A stretch of 64,000 nucleotides of DNA from Spirosoma sp. (GTDB lineage Bacteria > Bacteroidota > Bacteroidia > Cytophagales > Spirosomataceae): positions 124,001 to 188,000 of the forward strand of contig NZ_JAPLET010000024.1 in NCBI RefSeq assembly GCF_026391055.1, in the 5' to 3' direction. Positions 51,780 through 61,140 of the stretch are shown piece after piece. The translations under genes were made by a program, and so were the position numbers. The stretch's first letter is position 1, and each line of letters begins with the position of its first letter. The notes below the pieces were generated by a model that was not told the DNA's origin, made no database searches, and saw only the letters and a program-made list of their open reading frames with translations.

Positions 51780-54290
51780 ATGACCCTTTCGGAAACGTCG
51801 AAACGAGCTATTCAGATTGCCCAGGCTTTAGCGAAGGAAAATAAGCATCCTGCCTTTGCACCGGCCCACCTGCTGCTGGGTCTCTTTCATAATGATGTAG
51901 GACTGGCAACCTGGCTTGTCGTACTCGGGAAAGACATCCATTTCCTGCGCGACTGGGCCGAATACCAACTTGAGGGTCTACCCAAGTCCGATAAAATAGC
52001 AGAAAGTCCGGCCGGCGATTTACAGGTACAGGAGCTGGTTAAACTGGCGGAACTGATCGCGCTTCAGCTTTCCTCTCTCTCCATAGAGCCAATCCATCTG
52101 CTGGCGGCCTCGCTCAAGGCAGAGGTTGCGTTTACGGCTGGTCAGCTCAAATCACTGCCTCTAACCCAAAAGGAACTGCTGGATGCGGCTCTGGATGAGC
52201 AGTCTGTACAAACAGCCCTAAGGCCAGCTACGGCTTCTGGTTCAACAGAAACACCCGCCCCAGCTCAGGCCGCTGGCGCAGGTCAGCCATCATTATATAA
52301 GTACTGTGTCGACAAAACAGAATTAGCTCGTGACGGTAAACTGGACCCCATTGTTGGGCGCGACCAGGAACTGAGACTTATGCTTGAGATTCTGGTGCGA
52401 CGAACCAAGCCAAATGTATTGTTGGTAGGCGAGCCGGGTGTTGGCAAAACAGCACTGATCGAAGGGTTCGCTCAGGCAATCATAGCGGGTAAAGTGCCTG
52501 GTCGGCTGAAAAACACAAAACTTTTCGAGCTGGACCTCGGTGCCCTGGTGGCCGGTGCGGCCTATAAAGGCGAAGTTGAAGATCGAATTAAAAGCATTAT
52601 CCGGGAGGTAAAGCAACTTGATAAAGCTATTTTGTTTATCGATGAGATTCACGTGCTTCTTAATCCAAATGGTTCGATTGGTACGGGCGTGGCTCAGCTC
52701 CTGAAACCGGAATTAGCCCGGGGAGAACTGACGGTAATTGGTGCAACAACGCTGGATGAATTCAGACAGTATATCGAGAAAGATGAAGCCTTTGGCCGCA
52801 GGTTTGAAAAACTCATTATTCCGGAGCCGGATATCCCTACCGCTATCCGAATGGTGGAAAGCCTGCTGCCACGGTATGAACAGTATCACAACCTCAAAAC
52901 AGAGCCTGCCGTTGCCGAAGAAGCGGTTCGCCTGGCTAGTCGTTATATCAAAGACCGGCGCTTGCCCGATGCCGCCATCGACCTGCTGGACCGCACTATG
53001 GCGGCCATTTGTATTACCAGCGAAACAGGCCCTATTGAACTATTGGCCCTACAGGAAGAGCTCAACGGCCTACCCGATAAGCTAACCGGACAACCCGACA
53101 CAACCCAGTTATCAGCCTACCGTTGGCTGATTCAACAGTTTCAGCACCGCATCAGTCCTATTCTGCGGCATCAGCTCGACGATGACACCCAGCCGGAAAC
53201 CATCGACGTCACGTCCGTTTTGCACAACTACCTGCACGACCGTCTGGAAAAGCTTCGTCCTTTGGCCGACATCAAAAAAGAAATCCTCACCCCGCAGGAT
53301 GTAGCGGCTATGGTATCGGCCAAAACGGGTATTCCTTTAGGCAAACTGCAATCGAGCGAGCGGGATAAACTGATGCAGATGGACGCTGTTCTGCGAAAAC
53401 GGGTGGTGGGGCAGGATCATGCCATTGAGGCTCTTTCGGCTTCAATCCTAGTAGCACGATCGGGCTTGTCTGAAGGGAAACAGCCTGTTGGTGCGTTTTT
53501 TCTACTTGGCCCAACCGGAACGGGGAAAACAGAACTGGCGAAATCCCTGGCCGATTTTCTGTTTAATAACGAATCGTTTCTAATCCGGTTCGATATGTCG
53601 GAGTTTAAGGAAGAACATTCTGTAGCTCTGCTCTACGGTGCACCGCCGGGCTATGTAGGGTATGAACAGGGAGGGTTACTGGTGAACAAAATTCGCGAGA
53701 AGCCGTATTCTGTGGTGCTGTTCGATGAAATTGAAAAAGCCCACCCTTCGGTGTTCGATCTTTTCCTTAAAATTCTGGATGAAGGCAAACTCCATGACCG
53801 TCTCGATAAGGAAGGGGATTTCTCTAATGCGGTTATTCTGTTTACCTCGAATATCGGCAGTGAGTTTATTGGTCGGGCGTTTGGTGAAGGCAAAATTCCG
53901 GCGTCCAATGACCTGACCGAGATTATGAGCGGCCACTTCCGTCCCGAATTTTTAGGTCGCATTAACGAGTTGGGCGGAACCATACCCTTTGCCCCCATCA
54001 GCGAACAAAACGCAGTCATGATTTTCAACATTCACCTTCGGGCATTGGAAAAGCTACTGGCAAAGCAAAATATCACCCTTATGCTGACGCCCGAAACCCG
54101 TGAGTATTTGGCATTAACTGGTTTTTCACCCCGGTACGGAGCCCGTCCGCTTAAAGGTGTTATACGCAGCCAGCTTCGCCGACCAATTTCCCGGATGATC
54201 ATCGCCGGAGAGTTGGGTAAAGATCAGGTGGTAACCGTGAGTGTGAATGATGAAAAAGAATTAGTCTGGACGGTAACTCCTCCCATTTAG
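51780..54290 (+). CDS. tssH: ClpV-like AAA+ ATPase of the T6SS (TssH)
   Basis: An 836-residue AAA+ unfoldase that dismantles and recycles the contracted T6SS sheath. The N-domain (about 1-140) has two Clp repeats (ALAKENKHPAFAPAHLLLGL). Two ATPase modules follow. NBD1 has a Walker A GEPGVGKTAL at about 217 and KAILFIDEIHVL. NBD2 has GPTGTGKTEL at about 577, with VVLFDEIEKAHP and the arginine-finger-containing PRYGARPLKG. Its position beside TssB/TssC supports ClpV, not ClpB; a middle coiled-coil domain as long as in ClpB is not seen. First gene of the plus-strand T6SS genes here. Confidence 0.93.
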   Translation: MTLSETSKRAIQIAQALAKENKHPAFAPAHLLLGLFHNDVGLATWLVVLGKDIHFLRDWAEYQLEGLPKSDKIAESPAGDLQVQELVKLAELIALQLSSLSIEPIHLLAASLKAEVAFTAGQLKSLPLTQKELLDAALDEQSVQTALRPATASGSTETPAPAQAAGAGQPSLYKYCVDKTELARDGKLDPIVGRDQELRLMLEILVRRTKPNVLLVGEPGVGKTALIEGFAQAIIAGKVPGRLKNTKLFELDLGALVAGAAYKGEVEDRIKSIIREVKQLDKAILFIDEIHVLLNPNGSIGTGVAQLLKPELARGELTVIGATTLDEFRQYIEKDEAFGRRFEKLIIPEPDIPTAIRMVESLLPRYEQYHNLKTEPAVAEEAVRLASRYIKDRRLPDAAIDLLDRTMAAICITSETGPIELLALQEELNGLPDKLTGQPDTTQLSAYRWLIQQFQHRISPILRHQLDDDTQPETIDVTSVLHNYLHDRLEKLRPLADIKKEILTPQDVAAMVSAKTGIPLGKLQSSERDKLMQMDAVLRKRVVGQDHAIEALSASILVARSGLSEGKQPVGAFFLLGPTGTGKTELAKSLADFLFNNESFLIRFDMSEFKEEHSVALLYGAPPGYVGYEQGGLLVNKIREKPYSVVLFDEIEKAHPSVFDLFLKILDEGKLHDRLDKEGDFSNAVILFTSNIGSEFIGRAFGEGKIPASNDLTEIMSGHFRPEFLGRINELGGTIPFAPISEQNAVMIFNIHLRALEKLLAKQNITLMLTPETREYLALTGFSPRYGARPLKGVIRSQLRRPISRMIIAGELGKDQVVTVSVNDEKELVWTVTPPI

Positions 54291-54955
54291 GGCAATATTT
54301 TCCTATAACAAATGGAATTGAATTTAAACGAAAAGAAGTCTCTATTTACAAAGGCATAAATAGAATAGGTACATTAACGGGATTTTCAAACCGGAGCTAT
54401 ACGTTCAGAAACAGGTATTATCTGACAGAAGGAACGAGAACAACAGACAAAGGAAATGATCAATTGTATCGAGTAAATAGTTTGGTTTATGTAAGGCTTA
54501 ATTACAGAGCTTTTAATTAAAAAAATGAACGGATGCAGTTAAAAATAATTAGCGTTTCATTTTTGTTCTCGACGAAAAAAAATATACGCATAGTTATTGA
54601 TATCTGACAGACGAACTGACTCAAAATTTACCAAATGCTAAATCCCAAATCAGTTCGTCTCTTGCTTACGACAAAGAACTATTTAGCTCACGCACAAAAA
54701 AGCCGCTAATTAGATTTTCAAAGGTAATTAACAAAGCAGGAAATTAAAGTTAATTACTTGCTTTACAAAGCTTTAACTCCTTACTATTGTCAAGATAATG
54801 TACCTGATATGTGCTTATCAAGCAAGTCTATTTCGATATCTTGTCTGTCGTATAAGTTTAACTTTATTTTTGCCTTTTTTTAAATAAAGTTTGTGCAAAA
54901 GCATAATTTCAAGTTACTTTAATCATCCTTAATAACACTGAAAATTCTTTCATTT
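54291..54955. other. 665-bp gap with an ORF remnant and the tssB promoter region
   Basis: No complete gene is seen. One frame (+2 relative to clpV) stays open from the clpV end to a TAA at 54518-54520. Its translation includes RKEVSIYKGINRIGTLTGFS and NSLVYVRLNYRAFN, and there is no ATG, so it looks like the C-terminal fragment of a lost gene. Between 54520 and 54840 the DNA is AT-rich and looks noncoding. A promoter-like signal follows near the right end. Confidence 0.55.
54841..54872 (+). promoter_or_regulatory. Bacteroidota-type promoter upstream of tssB
   Basis: TTG at 54841-54843 and TATTTTTG at 54865-54872 match the -33 TTG and -7 TAnnTTTG elements with a 21-bp spacer, 84 bp before the tssB start. 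It probably drives tssB-tssC-tssD. Confidence 0.5.
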
Positions 54956-55420
54956 ATGAATCCAACACTGAATATGCCTGGAGCCTGGGCTGGCGTAAAA
55001 GAAGTCCCTCCCAGCTTATTGCCACTCAATCAGAATCAAACTCTATATGTCACTAAGTTAACTACGCACGACGATGGAGTACCAGAGCCTACTAAAGTAG
55101 AGGGTTTGAAATCTGTTGATGAAGTCATGGATTATTTTAAACCCAAAAAAAATATATCCCTGACCCAGGAAGATGAGAATACGCAGGAAGAAGAATTTCA
55201 TTTTCGACGGATGGGAGATTTTACCCAACAGGGATTGATCGGACAAAGCAAACTATTGCAGGCTCAGGCGGGAAAAATACAGGACTTAAAAAAGATAAAC
55301 ATGAATCTCCGTTCTAATAAAATGCTGCAAAAAGCGCTTCAAAATCCAGAATCCAGAAGCCTTCTGCGCGGTATGATCGAGCAAATGATCGACGAATTAG
55401 CGGCATCGACTTCACGCTAA
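54956..55420 (+). CDS. tssB: T6SS contractile sheath small subunit (TssB)
   Basis: A 154-residue cytosolic protein that, with TssC, forms the contractile tube around the Hcp inner tube. It is assigned by length, composition, position before TssC and the block VEGLKSVDEVMDYFKP, with FHFRRMGDFTQQGL before a helical C-terminus (RSLLRGMIEQMIDELAAS). The canonical VipA motifs are weak, as in T6SSiii. The gap to tssC is 33 bp. It is the first gene under the promoter at 54841. Confidence 0.85.
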   Translation: MNPTLNMPGAWAGVKEVPPSLLPLNQNQTLYVTKLTTHDDGVPEPTKVEGLKSVDEVMDYFKPKKNISLTQEDENTQEEEFHFRRMGDFTQQGLIGQSKLLQAQAGKIQDLKKINMNLRSNKMLQKALQNPESRSLLRGMIEQMIDELAASTSR

Positions 55421-55453
55421 CACTCTCCCTAAACCGTCTTAGCCACCCCCTGT

Positions 55454-56869
55454 ATGGAAGCGCAAAAAAGTGAAAACACCAGCCAGCCCGTTCGCGAAAA
55501 TGAACAGGCTTCCCCTTCTCTTGAACAACAGGTTGCCCAGCTAAAAAAACTACGGCTGGGTGATTTCAAATTACTTGAAACCGTTATTCCCGGAACGGAG
55601 AATCTTAACCCTGACCGAGGCAACAAACGTACACTCTGGCTGAACGACCCGAATGAAGCCCGAAAAGCAGATCGTAAGAAACTGATGAATCGGCTGGAGA
55701 TCTGGCGTGATTTACTCAGCGATGATACGACCTCTACAGAACAGATTACCAGCAAGGCAGATAATCTTCAGAAAAGCCTGGAAGCCCTGCTGAAAACTAA
55801 TCTTTATGAAGTAACTCAGGAAACCCGCGAACTCGAAAGTACGTACCGAGGGGTGGCTTCGTTCTTTATTAACGCCGAAACCAGTGGCCTCAAAGTTCGA
55901 AATGTCCACTTCGTAGATGCACCACTCGAACAGCTCAACCCCGAGCATACAGACTATGAGGGAGAAACCCTGGAGTATATTAAGAAATCCATCCATCAGG
56001 TTTATAACCAGTTCGACCTGACAGACAGTTACTCGTTACTGGTCGTACCAGGCTATCTGGGCAGCAAAGTAGCCGTGGATACCTGGGCTACCATTGCCAA
56101 TAATCATAAGCTGATGCTTATTACCGACTTCGTAGACGAACAGTCGCTGGAGATGATCCGGGATTCATTTTTGACGGATGAAATAGCATCTGACGAAGGC
56201 AAGTATGCCAACGTACTCATGACGGCGAACTATTTGGTCGGCCGGGGCAAGTACACCGAACTGGAAGAAGAGGAAGATTTGTATGTTGCCCCTTCGGCTG
56301 CACTTGCGGGCAAAGTTTACATGAACCTGATCTCTCAGTCTTCTATGGGGCTTCAGTACGGGGCGCTCGAACAGACCAACGGAGTCCGGCTCGATTTATT
56401 AAAAACAGAAGTGGGTGAACTAGAGAACTTAGGCCTTATTCCGATGACAAAAGCCTTCGGCAAAGTCATCCCCTTTTCGGCTCGAACACTCTACAATGGC
56501 TCAAACGTGGGGTTGAAAACCTATTCGGTTGTTCGTGTTTTCGACTGGATCATGAAAGTGCTTATGCACTTTCTTAACAAACGGGCGGGAGAGAACTGGA
56601 GCAGTACCGTAGAACAGCAAATCAAAAAAGAGATTATCCGCTTTCTGGATAGCATTACCGGCCCTGGCCGTGTAATCGACCGGTTCGATACGCCTAAGTT
56701 CGATAAAGACCCGGCCGATCCATCCCGCATTGTTCTCGATATCAATATTACGCCTTTCTTCCCGGCCAAAACGTTTATCATTAACCTGCATGGCGAGCAA
56801 GGCCTCAATCCGAACACTGCCCGGCGAAACTCATTCGAAGGTTCCATTGATCAACGCAGGGATTCTTAA
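55454..56869 (+). CDS. tssC: T6SS contractile sheath large subunit (TssC)
   Basis: A 471-residue protein, the main sheath component assembled with TssB in the cytosol and recycled by ClpV. The N-terminus is charged and flexible; the core includes RGVASFFINAETSGLKVRNV, FDLTDSYSLLVVPGYLGSK, IANNHKLMLITDF, MTANYLVGRGKYTELEEEED and the C-terminal VEQQIKKEIIRFLDSITGPG with ITPFFPAKTFIINLHG. These match the Bacteroidota TssC group. The stop overlaps the next ATG (TAATG), indicating translational coupling. Confidence 0.9.
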   Translation: MEAQKSENTSQPVRENEQASPSLEQQVAQLKKLRLGDFKLLETVIPGTENLNPDRGNKRTLWLNDPNEARKADRKKLMNRLEIWRDLLSDDTTSTEQITSKADNLQKSLEALLKTNLYEVTQETRELESTYRGVASFFINAETSGLKVRNVHFVDAPLEQLNPEHTDYEGETLEYIKKSIHQVYNQFDLTDSYSLLVVPGYLGSKVAVDTWATIANNHKLMLITDFVDEQSLEMIRDSFLTDEIASDEGKYANVLMTANYLVGRGKYTELEEEEDLYVAPSAALAGKVYMNLISQSSMGLQYGALEQTNGVRLDLLKTEVGELENLGLIPMTKAFGKVIPFSARTLYNGSNVGLKTYSVVRVFDWIMKVLMHFLNKRAGENWSSTVEQQIKKEIIRFLDSITGPGRVIDRFDTPKFDKDPADPSRIVLDINITPFFPAKTFIINLHGEQGLNPNTARRNSFEGSIDQRRDS

Positions 56870-57270
56870 TGGCTTCGTTCGTTGCATACCTTCATGTTGG
56901 TCGGTTTTCGACCCAACTTAACTACGTTTACCTGGATATAAACCAGGCTACTGACACACTAGGCCGCCCCGCATCCTTAACGCGGGGCGGCAAAATTACC
57001 GTCGAGTTCAACTCAACGAACGATTATGTAGTGGCCGAATGGATGGCCGATCCATCCAAACGAATGGAGGGCTCAATCGTATTCATGAACATGGTTGCCC
57101 GGCAAACGTTAAAAGAAATCAACTTCCTGAACGCCTACTGCATTGATTTACACGAACGATTTGATGGTACAACCAACAGTAGTCAGATGGTAACAATCAT
57201 TACGATTTCTCCGGAAAAAATAAATATCGGGGGCATCGAACTAGATAATCGGTGGCCCGCAACAGAATAG
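56869..57270 (+). CDS. tssD: T6SS inner tube protein TssD (Hcp-like), copy 1
   Basis: A 133-residue ring-forming protein that stacks to form the expelled inner tube. The T6SSiii TssD signature DTLGRPASLTRGGKITVEF is followed by AEWMADPSKRMEGSIVFMNM and a final IGGIELDNRWP. Six subunits per ring are known for the Hcp fold. It is coupled to tssC. Two further TssD-like genes lie nearby and may cap the tube or carry different cargo. Confidence 0.9.
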   Translation: MASFVAYLHVGRFSTQLNYVYLDINQATDTLGRPASLTRGGKITVEFNSTNDYVVAEWMADPSKRMEGSIVFMNMVARQTLKEINFLNAYCIDLHERFDGTTNSSQMVTIITISPEKINIGGIELDNRWPATE

Positions 57271-57321
57271 ACAAACCGCCAACCCGTTTTTCAGCCAGTT
57301 TCAACCTATCCACGCTCCCGA

Positions 57322-57747
57322 ATGGCAGCTTCTTTCTCAGCTGAATTTATATTGCCCGATGCTGGTGCCAGTTTCCGGGTGCTGACCTGCGATTATCAAT
57401 TATCGCAAATGACCGACCAGCGGGGTCGGCCAACGGCTGGCGTACGAAGCGGGCTGTTACGTATAGCCATTATGGGAGCCAACTACCAGTCACTCACGCA
57501 TTGGGCCATCGACCCATTCAAGGCACATGACGGCTCAATTGTGTTTAAAGATCTGGTTGGAAAAACGTTTAAGACCATCACGTTTACGCAAGGGTACTGC
57601 GTTTCCTACCGCGAGATTTTCACTCCCCACGATGGCGAAGCGGTTGTTTACCGCTTCGATCTGGGTATTACAGCGGCTCAGGTAACGCTCTTGGGCGATA
57701 CGCTTCATGATAATCAATGGCTCGACTGGAAATTTGGTAACCGGTAG
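57322..57747 (+). CDS. tssD: TssD-like protein, divergent copy 2
   Basis: A 141-residue TssD paralogue. It retains the fold motifs (DQRGRPTAGVRSGLLRIAIM, WAIDPFKAHDGSIVFKDLVG, and the C-terminal LLGDTLHDNQW). It lacks part of the Gly-rich stretch present in copies 1 and 3 (SG versus GG). The divergence and position just before VgrG suggest a role at the tube tip or as an adaptor to VgrG. It starts 51 bp after copy 1 and 23 bp before vgrG. Confidence 0.85.
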   Translation: MAASFSAEFILPDAGASFRVLTCDYQLSQMTDQRGRPTAGVRSGLLRIAIMGANYQSLTHWAIDPFKAHDGSIVFKDLVGKTFKTITFTQGYCVSYREIFTPHDGEAVVYRFDLGITAAQVTLLGDTLHDNQWLDWKFGNR

Positions 57748-57770
57748 TCTTAACTCGTCTTTATTCGCAG

Positions 57771-59537
57771 ATGGCACAGCAAGTTGAAGTAAACGTTATT
57801 GTCGGTCAGAAACGCATTACCCATTTCACGAGTTTACAGATTAACCAATCGCTGTTTACGCATCACACCTTTGCCATTGTTGTGCCCTTCGAAGCGCTGG
57901 AGAACAAAGAGGATTTCTTTTTCAAATCGGCTCATCAGGATGTGTGCGGCAAACCTATTTCCATTTCCTTTAAGCCTTTATTCAAAAATGTCACCTCCAG
58001 TTTCCAGTTCAACGGCGTTGTTACGGAGCTGATTTTACAGAATAACAGCGAACTGGTCAATTCCTTCATCATTAAAGGCTACAGCCCAACTTTTCTGGCT
58101 GAAGACGGCGTTCAGCGACGTGCTTTCGTTGGCCAGACGCTAACCCAAATCATGAATGGAGTCCTGCGCGATTATCCGCAGAATCTGCTCCCGCGATCGG
58201 TGGCGCCAGTGTACGCAAACAGCATCGACTATAAAGCTCAATATGACGAAAGCAATTTTGATTTTCTGAACCGGCTGGCGGCCGAATACGGCGAGTGGTT
58301 TTACTACAATGGCACGCAGTTGGTGGTTGGAAAAGCCCCCACACAGGTAGAATCGTTTGTGGTTGATGGGATTCAAACGTTCGACATCGCCATTGGCTTA
58401 AAGCCCAACCTGTTTGGTATGTATCATTACAATTCGACCAAACACGAAGAATACGTCAGCAAAGGGACGCCCGTTGGGTTAGGCAACCTGGGCAGCTTTG
58501 CCTACCAGCAATCGCAGGGATTATTTGGCCGGTCGGCGCAGCTATGGCCCTTACGGAATATCCAGTTCCAGAGTGAGCTCGATGAAACCGTACAGACGGT
58601 TAACGCAACCAATGCGGCCGACCTGGTTCGATTTCAGGGCGTTGGCGAAAATCCGAATCTCAATGTGGGGGTTATCGTAGACGTAACGGCGCAGAAGCTG
58701 GTTAAACCGGGGCAGTACAAACGCGAGAATGCCGGTCAATACCGAATTACGCACATCTCGCACACGGTGGATAACATCGGGAATTATGAGAATAACTTCG
58801 AAGCAATTCCCTCCGCAGCCGACTACCCACCCCGCAACCCAACCGTACGCATGCCCATTGCCCTGCCCGAAATTGCAACGGTTATCAAGAACGAAGACCC
58901 GCTCAAATTAGGCCGGGTGCGGGTTCAGTTTCACTGGCCCAACCAGATGCAGGGTAAATCGTCGTGGATGCGTGTTACCTTCCCTTATACCGGGTCGTCG
59001 AGGGGTATGCTGTTTGTTCCGGAAACCAACGACCAGGTGTTAATCAGTTACGAAGCCAACCATGTCGATTTTCCGGTCGTAGTGGGCAGTTTATACCATA
59101 AATCTCCGGCCAATGATTACTGGTTCGATGATAACCTCCAGAAAGTGATCCGGACTAAAGGGGGTAACAAAATTGTCTTTAAAGACAAAAAGGGCGAACA
59201 GGAAATCTTTATCACCAACGCCAATAAGAAGGGAACGAGTATGCACTTCTCGTTTAAAGATGATGGCACCATCACGCTCAAAACCGAGGGTCTGATTCAA
59301 CTGGAAGCCAAAGACATCAAAATGACGGCCGAGGAAAGCATTGAGATGACCGCTAAGAATTTGACCATAACGGTCGAGGAAGACATTAAAGCGATAGCCG
59401 AAAATACTTCCTCGTCGTCGCAGCAAGAAGTTACTATTGAGGCTGGGCAGGACGCCAATATACAGGCAACTACTGTCCATGTTGATGGTGGACGAGTGGT
59501 TGATGTGAAAGCGCCCAAGATTAAACTCAATTCATAA
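57771..59537 (+). CDS. vgrG: VgrG tip protein (TssI)
   Basis: A 588-residue spike protein that trimerises at the tip of the inner tube. The N-terminal gp27-like domain (about 1-330) is followed by the gp5 OB-fold around LGRVRVQFHWPN (about 379), then a helical needle made of short beta repeats (KDIKMTAEESIEMTAKNL and similar, about 490-588). No extra effector domain is fused, so it probably carries cargo through PAAR proteins such as the one at 61584. It lies between tssD copies 2 and 3. Confidence 0.92.
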   Translation: MAQQVEVNVIVGQKRITHFTSLQINQSLFTHHTFAIVVPFEALENKEDFFFKSAHQDVCGKPISISFKPLFKNVTSSFQFNGVVTELILQNNSELVNSFIIKGYSPTFLAEDGVQRRAFVGQTLTQIMNGVLRDYPQNLLPRSVAPVYANSIDYKAQYDESNFDFLNRLAAEYGEWFYYNGTQLVVGKAPTQVESFVVDGIQTFDIAIGLKPNLFGMYHYNSTKHEEYVSKGTPVGLGNLGSFAYQQSQGLFGRSAQLWPLRNIQFQSELDETVQTVNATNAADLVRFQGVGENPNLNVGVIVDVTAQKLVKPGQYKRENAGQYRITHISHTVDNIGNYENNFEAIPSAADYPPRNPTVRMPIALPEIATVIKNEDPLKLGRVRVQFHWPNQMQGKSSWMRVTFPYTGSSRGMLFVPETNDQVLISYEANHVDFPVVVGSLYHKSPANDYWFDDNLQKVIRTKGGNKIVFKDKKGEQEIFITNANKKGTSMHFSFKDDGTITLKTEGLIQLEAKDIKMTAEESIEMTAKNLTITVEEDIKAIAENTSSSSQQEVTIEAGQDANIQATTVHVDGGRVVDVKAPKIKLNS

Positions 59538-59592
59538 CCCGCACTTTTATTTCTGTTTTACCTATAACTGTTCACTAAACACATCCATTACT

Positions 59593-60024
59593 ATGGCTCA
59601 GTCAGCTTCCGCAGTCGCTGCTAAATTTTGGGCTACTGGATTTTCTCCGGTAGAGGTACAATCCTGTTCCTACGAACTACATCGCTCGGTTGACCAGAAA
59701 GGTCGCCCCGCCGGTATTACACAGGGCGGAATTATTACGGTTGAGATTGCCGCCAATAAAGACACAACCCCCTTGGCCGAGTGGATTACCGATCCATTTA
59801 AAGAAGGAGATGGCGGACTTGAATTTTTCGATGACCGTCAGCAAAGTGTTAAACGGGTTGAATTCAACAATGCCCGCTGCATTGGCTACTCCGAACGGTT
59901 CGACAAAGTACAAAACATCCAGACCCCAGACCTGCCTTCCATGACAATGAAGCTGAAAATGTCGGCGGAGAAGATCAGCATCGGTGGTGCCTTGCATGAC
60001 AACAACTGGAGCGATAAGCAATAA
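59593..60024 (+). CDS. tssD: T6SS inner tube protein TssD, copy 3
   Basis: A 143-residue TssD with the full signature DQKGRPAGITQGGIITVEI, AEWITDPFKEGDGGLEFFDD and ending ISIGGALHDNNWSDK. Copy 1 and this copy are closer to each other than to copy 2. The stop is followed at once by the terminator of tssN on the other strand. In T6SSiii loci multiple TssD genes are frequent. Confidence 0.88.
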   Translation: MAQSASAVAAKFWATGFSPVEVQSCSYELHRSVDQKGRPAGITQGGIITVEIAANKDTTPLAEWITDPFKEGDGGLEFFDDRQQSVKRVEFNNARCIGYSERFDKVQNIQTPDLPSMTMKLKMSAEKISIGGALHDNNWSDKQ

Positions 60025-60062
60025 AAAAACAGGTCAGCGAATGGAATACACTCGCTGACCTG
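60023..60062 (-). terminator. Intrinsic terminator of tssN
   Basis: Stem arms 60030-60040 (CAGGTCAGCGA on plus) and 60052-60062 pair exactly. Read on the minus strand it is followed by seven U (60029-60023), directly after the tssN stop at 60070. A typical Rho-independent terminator. It may also end the tssD3 transcript from the other side. Confidence 0.85.
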
Positions 60063-60069
60063 CTCTGCT

Positions 60070-60987
60070 TCATTGTCCCGGAGTCAGACGGCGGATTATA
60101 ATCCGATGCCCGTTGATTACGTAGTTCTCGGGGCAGTTGCGTTCCGGATCGATGTACAGATTCCCTCGCCACCACGGGCGCTGAACGTAAAAATGCCATT
60201 CGTACAGGTTGGTAACCGGGTCTGGATTATACGGGTCACGTACCTCAATCTGGCGTTTGGGTTCATCCCGATTGTGCTCATCGACAGCGAGCTGAAAGGC
60301 CTGTCCAATGCTTAATTTGTCGGGAATATCCGAAACGATATCATAAATATTGCGCTCGCCCAGACGAATGTCGACAACAAAAACGATGTCGGTAAGCCGT
60401 TTCAGGTCGCTTTCTGAAAGCCGGGGCCGGGGCATTAACGGATCGTACTTCCAAACCTTGTAAATCTTGGGTGGAATACGATTAAAGGCGTCAAACGCCC
60501 ACTGAACAAAATAGGCGATTAAAAAGGCCGGTACCGTAGTGACCAGCGGACGCACGTGGATTTTGAACGCTTCGTCGAGGGTGCCACTTCCCCAACCGAA
60601 CATGTTTGGAGAAAAGGACACCAGAAACAGAGCCAGGCCTCCAAAAATACCCATGAGCAGCGTCATGAGTGTACCGAGCAGATAATTGTCGGGAGCAATC
60701 CAGGGCATTGCCCAGCGCAACGCATTGGCATGGAGTACGCCCAGCAAGAGTACTACGCCCAGAATTAGGGTGTACGTCCAGAGCGCTGCGTTACCGGACG
60801 ATGCGAATAGGGTTGTTGCAGTAAGATACCCAAGGTACCCAACGCCACAGAACACAAAAAAAACTACCAGCATATAGAGGATGGTATTTCGAACCGGAAC
60901 ATTACGAGAAAGATTACTTCTGGCCTGCCCAACGACCTGACCAGCCATTGTACGCGCTTCATTCTGAGGGTTAAAATAAGGATTCAT
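60070..60987 (-). CDS. tssN: TssN, Bacteroidota-specific T6SS membrane component
   Basis: A 305-residue protein starting at ATG 60987 (MNPYFNPQNEARTM); the frame extends 20 codons upstream but those residues are not expected. Four hydrophobic spans occur between about residues 30 and 165 (TILYMLVVFFVFCGVGYLGY, ALWTYTLILGVVLLLGVLH, LLGTLMTLLMGIFGGLALF, LVTTVPAFLIAYFVQWAF). The C-terminal 135 residues are polar and contain RLTDIVFVVDIRLGERNIYD. TssN belongs to the set TssN-TssR that replaces TssJLM in T6SSiii and probably contributes to the membrane complex. It sits alone on the opposite strand with its own terminator. Confidence 0.85.
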   Translation of the reverse strand: MNPYFNPQNEARTMAGQVVGQARSNLSRNVPVRNTILYMLVVFFVFCGVGYLGYLTATTLFASSGNAALWTYTLILGVVLLLGVLHANALRWAMPWIAPDNYLLGTLMTLLMGIFGGLALFLVSFSPNMFGWGSGTLDEAFKIHVRPLVTTVPAFLIAYFVQWAFDAFNRIPPKIYKVWKYDPLMPRPRLSESDLKRLTDIVFVVDIRLGERNIYDIVSDIPDKLSIGQAFQLAVDEHNRDEPKRQIEVRDPYNPDPVTNLYEWHFYVQRPWWRGNLYIDPERNCPENYVINGHRIIIRRLTPGQ

Positions 60988-61140
60988 TGCCGACGGCCGG
61001 TTATGGATGGATTTTTCCAAAACTAAATGAAAACCAATGAATAACATAGAAGACCCGGCGAATATTTACCGAAAAGACTATTACAGGAATTACTCAATTT
61101 AAAACGTCTATTTTTGAGTTTACGCTTACCCCAACTAGTT

